Assembly: GCA_028287745.1 (NCBI GenBank)
Contig: JAQBPB010000107.1
Location: forward strand, 1-49,965
Source: Chloroflexota bacterium
GTDB taxonomy: Bacteria > Chloroflexota > Chloroflexia > Chloroheliales > Chloroheliaceae
Length of the DNA: 49,965 nucleotides
Direction: 5' to 3'
Numbering within the stretch: the first letter of the stretch is position 1; every line of letters starts with the position of its first letter. The notes under the pieces are model-generated. The model was not told the DNA's origin. It did not search any database and was given only the letters and a program-made list of their open reading frames with translations. Both the position numbers and the translations under genes were made by a program. Below, in pieces: positions 25,179 to 33,567 of this stretch.

Positions 25179-25586
25179 ATGAGCCAGCAAACGGTTTTCC
25201 AACAAATTGGCGGGTTTCCTACTTTTCAACGCCTGGTGGACGAATTTTACAATCGGGTTGAAAACGACCCCGAACTGCGCCGGATTTTCCCGCCTGAACT
25301 GGAAGCAGGCAAGCAGGGCCAGTTACTTTTCCTGGTCCAGTATTTTGGCGGCCCCGGAACTTACAGTCAGGAGCGCGGTCATCCCAGGCTGCGCATGCGC
25401 CACGCCCCCTTTGTAATTGGGCCGCGCGAACGCGACCTCTGGCTGAAATATATGCTTGAAGCAATTGAAGTAGTAGGGATTGCCGAACCGGCCCGGACCG
25501 AGATGCGCGACTACTTCAAGCGGTCGGCGACTTTTATGATTAATAAGCCCGACGCCAGCCATCCTTCCCTTAAAGTAATCGATTAG
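25179..25586 (+). CDS. Truncated haemoglobin, group II (GlbO-like)
   Basis: A 135-residue 2-on-2 globin. The proximal haem ligand is H75 in MRHAPFVIGPRERD, W88 (position G8) is the hallmark of group II, and Y24 fits the B10 tyrosine that contacts bound oxygen. Group II globins bind oxygen tightly and are linked to oxygen or NO/peroxide chemistry rather than transport. The ATG at 25179 has only a weak ribosome site. It is a single gene, with a TATAAT word at 25085-25090 as a possible promoter element and a strong terminator downstream. Confidence 0.92.
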   Translation: MSQQTVFQQIGGFPTFQRLVDEFYNRVENDPELRRIFPPELEAGKQGQLLFLVQYFGGPGTYSQERGHPRLRMRHAPFVIGPRERDLWLKYMLEAIEVVGIAEPARTEMRDYFKRSATFMINKPDASHPSLKVID

Positions 25587-25640
25587 CTTTATTTACTGAC
25601 AGGTGCCTGACCGGAGGCGGCTAATGAGGACCGGTAAAAT

Positions 25641-25679
25641 AAAACCGGGCGATATTCTAAGGATACCGCCCGGTTTTTT
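25641..25679. terminator. Bidirectional terminator between globin and sugar ABC operon
   Basis: Arms AAAACCGGGCG (25641-25651) and CGCCCGGTTTT (25667-25677) with flanking A and T tracts serve the globin gene (plus) and the permease gene (minus). Confidence 0.9.
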
Positions 25680-25705
25680 GAACTTTGAGTTAAGCACGCG
25701 CCGGT

Positions 25706-26974
25706 TTAGCGGCCCTGGACCGCGTTAGCCCGGCGGATAATCGCATCTACCGTCACAGCCAGGACCAGCACCAGACCTTCCACAATACTCTTAACTTCCT
25801 GGCCCTGGTTCAGCAAGTCCAGGCCGTTTTCCAGGCTACCGATAACCATCGCGCCCAGCACTACCGCCCAGACCGAACCCCGGCCGCCGAAAAGAGAAAC
25901 CCCGCCGATAACCGCCGCCGCGATTGAGTTTAACAGCAGCGTAGGATTGATCTGCGAAGCCGCCCCGTTACCGCGGGAAGCCTGTAACACCCCGGCCACT
26001 GCCGCCAGGGTTGAAGCAAGCGCGAAGATAGACACGCGCAATCCCACCACATTTATACCGGCCCGCCGGGAGGCTTCAGCGTTGCCGCCGACCGCATAAA
26101 TATGGCGCCCATAGGCGGTCTGCGTCAGGATTAGCCAGAACAGGGTAACCATCACAATCCAGATAGTAGTTGACTGCGGAATACCCAGGTAAGACTGGAA
26201 GCCCGCGACAATTCCCATGACTATAACGGCTACCACCACAATTCGAACAGCTATCTGGCGGATGCCAGGTACTTTCAGACCGGCCCGCTGCCGCCTGGCC
26301 CGGCTGTAGAAGAGGGATAGGGCGTATAAGACGATACCCAATACCGGCAAGCCAATCCCCATTACCGGGTCTTTATAATAAGTCGAGGTAATGTTCAGGA
26401 TACCTTCATCCCGGATACTGAGGGTCGTTTGGGGTTGAAGGACCAGCAGCAGCAAGCCGGAATATGCAATAGAACCGGCCAGGGTTACGATAAAGGAAGG
26501 GATGCGCAGCACGGCAATAAAGAAGCCATTGATCAGGCCAATTGCCGTCCCCGCGAGCAGCGCAACCGCAATCGCCAGGACCGCCGGCCAGCCCTGCCGG
26601 ACCAATAGGACGGCCATGATGGCCCCACAGGCCTGTGAAACCGCCGCCAGGGACAAATCAATTTCACCCAGTAACAGGATAAAAACCGCCGCAATAGCGA
26701 TAGTACCGACCGTTACTATTTGAATGGAAAGGTTGGAGAGGTTCCGGGGCTGCAAAAAGATGCCCTCGGTCAAGATCTGGAAGACAAACGCGATAATAAA
26801 TAAAGTAACCAGGACCGGGATAAATCCCAGGTCACCCCGGAAAAAATCACGAAAGGTCCGGCGACCGGGTTCGGCTACTGCCACCCCGCTTCCCGCCGTC
26901 GCGGTGGGTTGGGCTTCTTCGGCGGTAGGAGGTTTAGAAGCGCTTTGCGATTCTTCATTTGTTACTTTGCTCAT
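25706..26974 (-). CDS. Sugar ABC transporter permease (XylH/RbsC family)
   Basis: A 422-residue membrane subunit of a CUT2-type monosaccharide importer with about ten helices. It begins with a hydrophilic Thr/Ala/Glu-rich segment of about 40 residues, and then shows family signatures such as GEIDLSLAAVSQACGA and, near the end, AAAVIGGVSLFGGRGSV. The long loop near residues 180-250 fits XylH, which is larger than RbsC. GGAGG precedes the ATG at 26974. It is the last gene of the three-gene operon, 11 bases after the ATPase. Two copies probably form the channel for the sugar delivered by the XylF-like lipoprotein. Confidence 0.92.
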   Translation of the reverse strand: MSKVTNEESQSASKPPTAEEAQPTATAGSGVAVAEPGRRTFRDFFRGDLGFIPVLVTLFIIAFVFQILTEGIFLQPRNLSNLSIQIVTVGTIAIAAVFILLLGEIDLSLAAVSQACGAIMAVLLVRQGWPAVLAIAVALLAGTAIGLINGFFIAVLRIPSFIVTLAGSIAYSGLLLLVLQPQTTLSIRDEGILNITSTYYKDPVMGIGLPVLGIVLYALSLFYSRARRQRAGLKVPGIRQIAVRIVVVAVIVMGIVAGFQSYLGIPQSTTIWIVMVTLFWLILTQTAYGRHIYAVGGNAEASRRAGINVVGLRVSIFALASTLAAVAGVLQASRGNGAASQINPTLLLNSIAAAVIGGVSLFGGRGSVWAVVLGAMVIGSLENGLDLLNQGQEVKSIVEGLVLVLAVTVDAIIRRANAVQGR

Positions 26975-26985
26975 TTTTATTCCTC

Positions 26986-27801
26986 CTACACCGTACCGTT
27001 AGGAGCGGCTTGAGCCGCCGGTACATCACCGAATTCAGCACCGGTAATAGCGCCAATAATTCGTTCAGGGGTGGTGTTGCGAATGTCATATACACCGGCC
27101 CGCCGCCCTAAACGCATGACAGTCACCCGGTCCACTACTTCAAAAACATCGCGCAGGTTATGTGAAATAACCACCACCGCTAAGCCCTGTTCCCGCAAGC
27201 GTATGATCAGGTTTAGCACCTGACGCGTCTGGACCACGCCCAGGGCGGCGGTTGGTTCGTCCAATAAAACTACTTTAGGGTTGCGCAAAATTGTCTTGGC
27301 GACCGCGATGCACTGGCGCTGCCCGCCGGAGAGACCGGCAACCGGTACACGCACCGAAGGGATTCTAACATTGAGTATTTTGAGGACTTCCAGGGTCCGG
27401 CGTTCCATTTCGGCGTCTTTGAGGGTGCCAAAAAGCCCCGGTATGAGCCACTGTTTGGCTTCACGTCCCAGGTACATATTGGCGACAACATCTAAATTAT
27501 CACACAGGGCGAGGTCTTGATAAACTGTTTCGATACCCAGGCGAGTGGCTTCCTGGGGGCTGGTAAGGTTTACTTTTTGGCCTTCGATAAAAATCTCGCC
27601 GGTATCCGGAACGTAAGCCCCGGCCATGATTTTTATAAGAGTTGATTTACCGGCGCCGTTGTCACCAACCAGGCCCATGACTTCGCCAGCATTTACATCA
27701 AAATCAACATCGGTTAGAGCTTGGACAGCGCCAAAGGATTTGCTGATACCTTTTAGTTCCAGGCGCGGTCGAGTTCTCGGCATGGCTGCGCTTTCAGTCA
27801 T
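26986..27801 (-). CDS. Sugar ABC transporter ATPase, half-size
   Basis: A 271-residue ATP-binding subunit with a single nucleotide-binding domain: Walker A GDNGAGKST (47-55), signature LSGGQRQ (157-163), Walker B KVVLLDEP (176-183) and H-loop VVISHNLRDVF. Classical XylG, RbsA and MglA carry two such domains in about 500 residues, so this is the half-size form, as in FrcA of rhizobia, and would work as a dimer. GGAGGAG lies upstream of the ATG. Between it and the binding-protein gene sits a GNRA-capped stem-loop that may tune their relative expression. Confidence 0.93.
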   Translation of the reverse strand: MTESAAMPRTRPRLELKGISKSFGAVQALTDVDFDVNAGEVMGLVGDNGAGKSTLIKIMAGAYVPDTGEIFIEGQKVNLTSPQEATRLGIETVYQDLALCDNLDVVANMYLGREAKQWLIPGLFGTLKDAEMERRTLEVLKILNVRIPSVRVPVAGLSGGQRQCIAVAKTILRNPKVVLLDEPTAALGVVQTRQVLNLIIRLREQGLAVVVISHNLRDVFEVVDRVTVMRLGRRAGVYDIRNTTPERIIGAITGAEFGDVPAAQAAPNGTV

Positions 27802-27844
27802 AGACCGTCTCCTCCTTGAGTTTATTAGCGATACGACTGGAAGG

Positions 27845-27868
27845 CAGGAACCGGTTGCCCGGCCCCTG
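27845..27868 (-). other. Intercistronic stem-loop with GNRA tetraloop
   Basis: On the minus strand CAGGGGCCGG and CCGGTTCCTG form a 10-bp stem (two G-U pairs) closed by the tetraloop GCAA. There is no T-tract. It sits between the abundant binding protein gene and the ATPase gene, the place where processing or stabilising hairpins often set unequal expression in sugar ABC operons. Confidence 0.5.
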
Positions 27869-27919
27869 CAATATATTATGTCAAGTTAACTATTAGAGTT
27901 CAAACGGTTAAGTCAGGAA

Positions 27920-29275
27920 CTAACCGCAGATAGTCTTAGCAATGTCAACGGTTACGCCAGCCAGGCCCTTGCAAAGGTCAGCCTTCGGAACGAAGTTGTC
28001 TTTGATAACGGTGGTCAGGATATTATTCTTATCTATGGCAACCGGGACGGCCAGGGCTGAAGGAATATCTTTACCAGTCGCATTCTTGGTCGCACCGTTG
28101 ATGATACCCGAGGGCAGGGTACCATTATAGAAAGCGGCAACCAGCTTGGCAGTCAGGTCAACTTCGACCGGGATGGCCTTGTAGACCGACATAGCCTGGT
28201 CGCCGGTGATGATATTCTGAACACCGGCGACGGTCGCGTCCTGACCGGTGACAAGCACCTTGCCGTTCAGCTTCTGGGCTTTAAGGGCCGCGATAACCGA
28301 GTTCGCCATACCGTCATTAGCGACATAAGCAATCTGGATGTCGTTTTTGGTCTGGGTCAGGGCCGCTTCCATCTGGCTCTGGGCGGTCGCGTTGTTCCAA
28401 TCCGGGGTAAATTGGTCGTAAACTTTTACCAGTTCGCCACTGTCAAAGAGAGGTTTCAGTTTGTTCATGGCACCCTGGTAGAACAGGAGGGCGTTGTTGT
28501 CGGTCCTGGAACCGTTTATCATGGAAACTTTATCACCTTTTTTGTGATTATCCACGATGTACTGGCCCTGGAGTTCGCCAACCTTGACGTTGTCGAAAGA
28601 GACGTAGAAGGACAGGTCATTGTCCTGGATCAAGCGGTCATAAGCGATAACCGGTACTTTGCTGGCTTTGGCTTTCTGCACTATTGCCGAAGCTTTGTCA
28701 GCGTCTTTAGCGCCAACTACCAGGATACAAGCGCCTTTGGTAAGCGCCGCGTCAGCCTGGTTTTGCTGGGTATCGGCGTTGTTATTAGCGTTCGCATACT
28801 GGATGGTTACACCGGGAATAGCAGCCTTGATGGCAGTTTCAAGTAGCGGGTGGTCAAATTGTTCCCAGCGAGCGGAAGAGTCAGTTTCAGGTAACAGGAT
28901 ACCCACGTTTTTGCAGCCCTTGGCGGCGTCAAAGCCGGCTGGCAGCGAAGCGCTTACAGCCCCGGCAGGAGCAGCCGCAGCAGTGGTTGAAGTAGCTGCC
29001 GCCGCAGTCGTGGCGGTCGTGGCCGCTGCGGCAGTCGTGGCGGTCGTGGCCGCTGCGGCAGTTGTGGCAGTCGTGGCCGCAGCTGCGGTCGTGGCCGTCG
29101 TGGCCGCAGTTGTAGCCGCTGCCGTGGTTGCGGCGGGTGCAGCGGCGGTCGTAGCAACAGCCGCAGCGGTTGTTGCAACAGGCGCGGTGGTAGCCGTGTT
29201 GTCACCGCAGGCGGACAGCAAAATGCTTAAAACAAGCATGGAAACGGCTAAAACTCTCTTGTTTTTGTGAAGCAT
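27920..29275 (-). CDS. Sugar-binding lipoprotein (XylF/ChvE-like)
   Basis: A 451-residue solute receptor of a CUT2-type importer. The N-terminal signal ends in a lipobox LLSACG with lipidated C23; residues about 25-105 are an Ala/Thr-only spacer, and the periplasmic-binding-protein fold (Peripla_BP_4) follows, starting VGILLPETDSSARWEQFD. Sequence features such as ANNNADTQQNQ and SFDNVKVGELQGQYIV resemble D-xylose binding XylF and related ChvE, so xylose or a similar aldose is the most likely ligand. GAGAGGAG supports the start. It is the first gene of the operon that continues with a half-size ATPase and the permease. Confidence 0.92.
   Translation of the reverse strand: MLHKNKRVLAVSMLVLSILLSACGDNTATTAPVATTAAAVATTAAAPAATTAAATTAATTATTAAAATTATTAAAATTATTAAAATTATTAAAATSTTAAAAPAGAVSASLPAGFDAAKGCKNVGILLPETDSSARWEQFDHPLLETAIKAAIPGVTIQYANANNNADTQQNQADAALTKGACILVVGAKDADKASAIVQKAKASKVPVIAYDRLIQDNDLSFYVSFDNVKVGELQGQYIVDNHKKGDKVSMINGSRTDNNALLFYQGAMNKLKPLFDSGELVKVYDQFTPDWNNATAQSQMEAALTQTKNDIQIAYVANDGMANSVIAALKAQKLNGKVLVTGQDATVAGVQNIITGDQAMSVYKAIPVEVDLTAKLVAAFYNGTLPSGIINGATKNATGKDIPSALAVPVAIDKNNILTTVIKDNFVPKADLCKGLAGVTVDIAKTICG
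29004..29111 (-). repeat. 27-bp tandem repeat inside the lipoprotein spacer
   Basis: Four head-to-tail copies of a 27-bp unit (the first two, 29004-29030 and 29031-29057, are identical; the next two differ at a few sites) encode a nine-residue unit TTATTAAAA. The near identity of the first copies suggests recent expansion, so spacer length may vary between strains. Confidence 0.8.
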
Positions 29276-29837
29276 CCAGGCTTCTCCTCTCTTGTGTACC
29301 CTTCATAGGGCCAACTTTGTAAATACAAACAAAAGTATGCCCGCGAAAGAAAATACCCGGTTAACTTTGAGGATTAACAGCATCGAAAAGCGTGAACGGC
29401 ATTTTACTAAAAGCAAAATCCTGACGGAGCAGGAAGTTTAAGCCGGTAAGCCCATTATTTAGTTTGTGCCTTCTTGCTAAAGACGACAGAAATGTATAAC
29501 TGGTCTAAGCTGGTCGAACTTTCGCTGGCGATTTAAGGTTCAATAGCTAAAAGCGCGAGGAGTATTATTGAGAGATAGGGCAACTACAATGTTAATGCCC
29601 TGCTTGTTTCAATTATAAAATAAATTGATTAATGGAAGCAACCCTTTTCATATAAGAAGAATTTATCATTTTACTACTTTACATCAAATTAGCTTATATA
29701 TAATAATTACATGCCTATTACAGTTAATTACACCACTTTACAAATTTCATAAAAATAAGGGTGAATTGGAAGAAGTGTTGGTTTATTTATTTTTGGCCAT
29801 AAGTAGATATTTCTAATGTATTTATACTCTTTATAAT
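29276..29837. other. Upstream region of the sugar ABC operon; no supported gene
   Basis: About 560 bases, increasingly AT-rich to the right. Close to the binding-protein gene an inverted repeat with arms TTTGTA and TACAAA (29316-29329) is a possible operator. I cannot pick one promoter. A 63-codon frame at 29625-29816 has no ribosome site or recognisable product and looks accidental. Confidence 0.5.
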
Positions 29838-29877
29838 AAAAAAAGCAACCAGGCATGCAGCCTGGTTGCTTTTTTTG
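29838..29877. terminator. Terminator of the SOD-like gene (bidirectional)
   Basis: A 10-bp perfect stem, GCAACCAGGC (29845-29854) with GCCTGGTTGC (29860-29869), loop ATGCA, with seven A before and seven T after. It ends the minus-strand SOD-like gene. Confidence 0.93.
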
Positions 29878-29884
29878 GTTTAAT

Positions 29885-30865
29885 TTACCTGGTCGGAGTA
29901 GGCGAAATAGAAGTATTTGCCACAGCGGTACTAACCGTTGCAGAAGCAGTCGTAGCAGTTAAACCTGGCGTAACAGTGGCATCGGCAGCCGGAGTAGCGC
30001 CTGGAGTAGTTGAATTACTACCGGGAGTAACCGAAGAATTTACACCGGAAGAATTGGCGGTTATAACGGCACAGGCGATACGGGCACCACTATTACCGGT
30101 AGGATCGGTTTTACCGTCATCTGGTTTATCGGTAACTATCAGGGACGCGCCATACTGGCCGAGTACCTGGTCGGGGCCGCCGGTCAGAGTCAGTAAATTA
30201 GTTGTAACTGAATAAGTACCTGTCCGGGAAACGGGTACAGTTACATTCGGCAAATCCCCCGCGTGAGGGCCATCCGGCGACAGCAGGCCATGTTTTTTAT
30301 TTTCAGGGTTAAAGTGAGCCCCAGCCGAGGCGAAGTCCGGCCCTTCACACCTGCCTATGGCATGAAAGTGCAGCCCCAGGCTGCCCGCTGGCAACCCATT
30401 ATAGTTTAATTCAACTTTTACACCGTCATTATTCTGGGTTAAAAGAACCCGGCCTAAATTTGCCCCGGCAGCGTCCTTCAGATCACCCTTAGCGGTAGCA
30501 GCGGAATTGGTATAGCCGCTGGTCAAAGGATTCGATGCGCTACCAAGAGGAGTAGAAGTTGGAGTCGGGACAGGGGTAGCGGTCGGGGCAGGGGTAGCGG
30601 TCGGGACAGGCGTACTGGTAGGTTCCGGAGTAGCCGTGCCGGCCGGAGTAACCGTTGCTGCTGCGCCGCCGGTTACGGATGCTGAACTATTACCGGATAC
30701 CGTACCGGTAGTATTACCCGGCGCAGTTGTCGTTACAGCAGACGTAGTTGCAGGAGCGGTAGTTGGAATAGCAGTAGCAGCATCATTACCACACGCCGCC
30801 AGCAATAAAGCCGAAAGGGCCAGCCCTCCTACCATCTTGAGGGTCTTCCCTATTTCAAAAGTCAT
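29885..30865 (-). CDS. CuZn superoxide dismutase-like lipoprotein lacking one Cu ligand
   Basis: A 326-residue exported protein: signal with lipobox LLAACG (C25), a Thr/Pro/Ala spacer to about 112 with TPxPTxTP repeats, a SodC domain (about 118-270) and a Thr/Ser/Ala-rich tail. In the SodC domain H166 and H168 (HFH), the bridging H184 (AGAHFNP), H192 (KKHG), H201 and D204 (GPHAGD), the disulfide pair C173/C265 and the active-site arginine R262 are all in place. The fourth copper ligand, the His of the usual VVHE motif (H120 in human SOD1), is Thr245 in GASLIVTDK. Zinc binding should be intact while copper catalysis may be weak or absent, as in the ligand-deficient Bacillus paralogue YojM. AAGGAG precedes the ATG. 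Confidence 0.85.
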   Translation of the reverse strand: MTFEIGKTLKMVGGLALSALLLAACGNDAATAIPTTAPATTSAVTTTAPGNTTGTVSGNSSASVTGGAAATVTPAGTATPEPTSTPVPTATPAPTATPVPTPTSTPLGSASNPLTSGYTNSAATAKGDLKDAAGANLGRVLLTQNNDGVKVELNYNGLPAGSLGLHFHAIGRCEGPDFASAGAHFNPENKKHGLLSPDGPHAGDLPNVTVPVSRTGTYSVTTNLLTLTGGPDQVLGQYGASLIVTDKPDDGKTDPTGNSGARIACAVITANSSGVNSSVTPGSNSTTPGATPAADATVTPGLTATTASATVSTAVANTSISPTPTR

Positions 30866-30935
30866 TTATCTAAATATCTCCTTTTAAATCAAGCCGAATT
30901 CTTTAATCAATTTAACAGGGTGTAACTGCTTGCAA

Positions 30936-31019
30936 ATTATATACCATAGGCCGCCCTTATGAACCCTAAAATATCATTAAAGTACTTTTCCGCTGGCCGG
31001 GACAATATAAACCCCGGCC
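30936..31019 (-). promoter_or_regulatory. SOD-like gene promoter element and upstream inverted repeat
   Basis: A consensus TATAAT lies at 30936-30941 on the minus strand, about 70 bases before the SOD-like start; the matching -35 is weak (TTCATA). Further upstream, arms GGCCGGG (30995-31001) and CCCGGCC (31013-31019) with an 11-base AT-rich spacer form an inverted repeat between the divergent SOD-like and LysR genes, a possible regulator site. Confidence 0.45.
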
Positions 31020-31056
31020 GGAAAGGTAAAAACCCAGGCAAAATTTTCCAAACCTC

Positions 31057-31074
31057 ATAACTTTAAGTTATAAT
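31057..31074 (+). promoter_or_regulatory. LysR-type operator overlapping the lysR -10 box
   Basis: A perfect 15-bp palindrome, ATAACTT-T-AAGTTAT (31057-31071), overlaps TATAAT (31069-31074), 31 bases before the LysR-family start. It has the T-N11-A shape of LysR-type sites and is placed where binding would repress the gene itself. Confidence 0.6.
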
Positions 31075-31104
31075 CAAATCCTATATTAAGTCAGGAATGG
31101 GAAG

Positions 31105-32022
31105 ATGCTCAACCTCAATCATTTATATCTTTTTTTCCGGGTGGCCGAGCAGCAGCATTTTACACGGGCGGCGGAGGAACTTTTTATCAGCCAACCGGCA
31201 GTCTCAAAACAGGTCCGCGAGTTGGAGCGGTCGCTTGGCCTGGCGCTTTTCGAGTCTAACGCCCGGCGCAAGGTCCAACTTACCCCGGCCGGGCAAACCA
31301 TTTATGACTACGCGGCACGCATCTTTGGCCTGGTGGACGATATCGAGCGGGCCGTAGATGACATTAAAGGGCTGCGCAAGGGCCGCCTGGCGGTCGGAGC
31401 TTCCACCACCATCGGTATATATATTCTGCCGCCGCTCCTGGGCCGCTACAAGGCAAGCTATCCGCATATAGACCTATTCCTGGATATCGCCAACAATGAG
31501 CAAATACAGCATAAAGTAATTACCCGGCAGCTTGAATTAGGGCTGGTGGAAGGTTTTGTCTCCGGAGAGGAACTTTCGGCCCTGGAATGGCAGGCCGATG
31601 AACTGGTCCTGATATGCGCCGCCAACCATCCCCTGTGCCGGAAAGCGGCGGAAGGCCAATTGACCAGCAAGGAAGTATTAGCTTATCCACTGATACTGCG
31701 TGAAGAAGGCTCCGGCACCCGCGATGTGCTGGAAAAAGCCCTGACCGACAACCACCTGGATTGGACCCTGGGAATGGAACTGGGCAGCACCGAAGCCATA
31801 AAGCAGGTAGTGGCGGCCGGGCTGGGAATTTCTTTTGTATCGTACAATACTATCGAACTGGAATTAACTACCGGCAGGCTGGCGCGCCTGCCAATCAGCG
31901 ACCTGCAGTTGCGCCGGACGCTCTGGCTGGTCTTCCGGCCTGACCGCCATTTTTCACCGGCAGGCCAGGCCTTCTTAAAAGAATTGCAAGTTTCCCTGCT
32001 GGGCGCAACTATTACAGGTTAA
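31105..32022 (+). CDS. LysR-family transcriptional regulator
   Basis: A 305-residue regulator. Residues about 4-63 form the winged helix-turn-helix (HFTRAAEELFISQPAVSKQVRELERSLG), joined by a linker helix to a periplasmic-binding-like sensor domain from about residue 92. The sensor beginning GRLAVGASTTIGIYILPPLLG resembles the CysL/CbbR group, which responds to sulfur or carbon metabolites, but the inducer cannot be deduced. It is divergent from the SOD-like gene, which is a candidate target, and carries a palindrome on its own promoter. Confidence 0.92.
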   Translation: MLNLNHLYLFFRVAEQQHFTRAAEELFISQPAVSKQVRELERSLGLALFESNARRKVQLTPAGQTIYDYAARIFGLVDDIERAVDDIKGLRKGRLAVGASTTIGIYILPPLLGRYKASYPHIDLFLDIANNEQIQHKVITRQLELGLVEGFVSGEELSALEWQADELVLICAANHPLCRKAAEGQLTSKEVLAYPLILREEGSGTRDVLEKALTDNHLDWTLGMELGSTEAIKQVVAAGLGISFVSYNTIELELTTGRLARLPISDLQLRRTLWLVFRPDRHFSPAGQAFLKELQVSLLGATITG

Positions 32023-32116
32023 CTGCATTATTCCTACAGGGGCTTGTTATCAGGGAAACTGTTGTATAATTGTTAAATGAATTTAATGAACCAAGAGCGT
32101 AAGGGCTAAGGGACTT

Positions 32117-33274
32117 ATGGCAGAAATAAAAATACCGTTTAATAAACCTGGCATGACCGGTCGCGAGCAGACCTATATGGCCGATGCTTTACAACGCGGC
32201 CACCTGTCGGGCGATGGTTATTACACAAAACTGTGTAACAGGCGGCTGGAAACCGAGCTGGGCGTCAGTAAAGTTATGCTGACGACCTCTTGCACCCATG
32301 CCCTGGAAATGTCGGCCCTGCTACTGGACATCCAGCCCGGCGATGAAGTTATTGTACCTTCCTTTACTTTTGTCTCGTCGATCAATGCCTTTGTGCTGCG
32401 GGGAGCCAAACCAATCTTTGCCGACATCCGGCCCGATACGCTGAACCTGGACGAAAACCAGTTGGAAAGCCTGATTACCGAAAAGACGCGGGCGATTGTG
32501 CCGGTACATTACGCCGGGGTCGGCTGCGACATGGATACAATCGGCCAGATAGCCGCCAGACATAACCTGGCGGTAGTCGAAGACGATGCCCAGGGCCTGT
32601 TTGCCCGCTACAAAGGAAAACCGCTCGGTTCGTTCGGCCAGATGGCAACCGTCAGTTTTCACGAAACTAAGAACTTCATTTGCGGCGAAGGCGGAGCGCT
32701 GCTGATTAACGACCCGGCCTTTTTCGAAAGGGCTGAAATCATCCGCGAAAAAGGGACCAACCGGGGGCGTTTCTTCCGGGGACAGGTGGACAAGTATACC
32801 TGGGTAGACGTGGGATCAAGCTATTTACCGGCTGAAGTGCTGGCGGCGTTCCTGTACGCCCAGTTGGAAGCCCGCGAGGAAATTACCGCCAAAAGAAAAC
32901 GGGTCTTTGAGTTTTACCAGGAAAACCTGGCCGGGTGGGCCGCGGCTAACGGGGTGCGGCTGCCGGTTGTGCCGGAAGATTGCGAACAACCCTACCACAT
33001 GTTCTACCTGCTTTTCCCGAGCCTGGAAGAACGCCAGAGTTTTATAGGCCATATGCGGTCTAAAGGCATCCAGACTTCTTTCCACTACCTGCCGCTGCAT
33101 CTTTCCGACATGGGCCGGAGGTGGGGATACCGGGAGGGCGATTGCCCGGTTACGGAGAAGCTGAGCGACTGCCTGGTGCGGCTGCCCTTCTTCAATGAAC
33201 TGACCCAGGACCAACTGGAAGAAGTAGCCGAAACGGTACAGGCTTTCTCGGTTGGGTTAGCTCCCCGGGTCTAA
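32117..33274 (+). CDS. dTDP-4-amino-4,6-dideoxygalactose transaminase (WecE/RffA-like)
   Basis: A 385-residue PLP-dependent sugar aminotransferase of the DegT/DnrJ/EryC1/StrS family. The PLP lysine is K185 in HETKNFICGEGGA; EDDAQG (155-160) holds the aspartate that contacts the PLP nitrogen; PSFTFVSSINAFV and the GHLSGDG start are characteristic of the WecE branch, which makes dTDP-Fuc4N from the 4-keto sugar using glutamate. In enterobacteria that sugar goes into common antigen; here it would feed a surface glycan. The convergent flippase gene at 33666-35165 fits such a role, although other glycan genes are missing. AAGGGA precedes the ATG. Confidence 0.88.
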   Translation: MAEIKIPFNKPGMTGREQTYMADALQRGHLSGDGYYTKLCNRRLETELGVSKVMLTTSCTHALEMSALLLDIQPGDEVIVPSFTFVSSINAFVLRGAKPIFADIRPDTLNLDENQLESLITEKTRAIVPVHYAGVGCDMDTIGQIAARHNLAVVEDDAQGLFARYKGKPLGSFGQMATVSFHETKNFICGEGGALLINDPAFFERAEIIREKGTNRGRFFRGQVDKYTWVDVGSSYLPAEVLAAFLYAQLEAREEITAKRKRVFEFYQENLAGWAAANGVRLPVVPEDCEQPYHMFYLLFPSLEERQSFIGHMRSKGIQTSFHYLPLHLSDMGRRWGYREGDCPVTEKLSDCLVRLPFFNELTQDQLEEVAETVQAFSVGLAPRV

Positions 33275-33319
33275 CCTTAAGCCGCCGGTTATAAGTATTA
33301 CAGGACCGGCGGCTTAAGG
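33275..33319. other. Perfect 15-bp hairpin directly after the aminotransferase stop
   Basis: CCTTAAGCCGCCGGT (33275-33289) and ACCGGCGGCTTAAGG (33305-33319) are exact complements with a 15-base loop, starting at the base after the stop codon. Neither side has a T-tract, so it may be a transcript 3'-end stabiliser or a non-canonical terminator. Confidence 0.6.
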
Positions 33320-33390
33320 CAGTATGCTATAATTCACTCTATCTTCCCTTGAATATAGGCGGGTTATTTTAGCCTGGCGTGGAGGTAGTA

Positions 33391-33567
33391 GTGAGCCTGG
33401 TAAATGACATTACCAATAATCTGCCTTTCCAGCTATCCAGTTTTATTGTCCATAAAAAGAAATTTGATAATCCACATCATTCTTCCGGAAACAACCAGCA
33501 AGCCGAAATATTCCATCATAAAGCCCTGAAGATATGGCAAGAACTGGCCGTGACAATTACGGCCTGA
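33391..33567 (+). CDS. Possible small protein of unknown function
   Basis: GTG at 33391 follows a perfect GGAGG (33381-33385) and a TATAAT word at 33328-33333, and opens a 58-codon frame. The product is soluble and rich in His, Asn and Lys in its middle (KKKFDNPHHSSGNNQQ). I recognise no family. A real small gene is suggested by the ribosome site and the otherwise empty 390-base gap, but codon use is unremarkable and it could be a gene remnant. Confidence 0.3.
   Translation: MSLVNDITNNLPFQLSSFIVHKKKFDNPHHSSGNNQQAEIFHHKALKIWQELAVTITA

Noticed and set aside
28659..29270. Val/Ala-rich 203-residue plus-strand frame
   Set aside because: It is the complement of the lipoprotein Ala/Thr spacer and has no independent support.
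29625..29816. 63-residue hydrophobic frame in AT-rich DNA
   Set aside because: Hydrophobicity is expected from AT-rich sequence; no ribosome site or promoter fits it.
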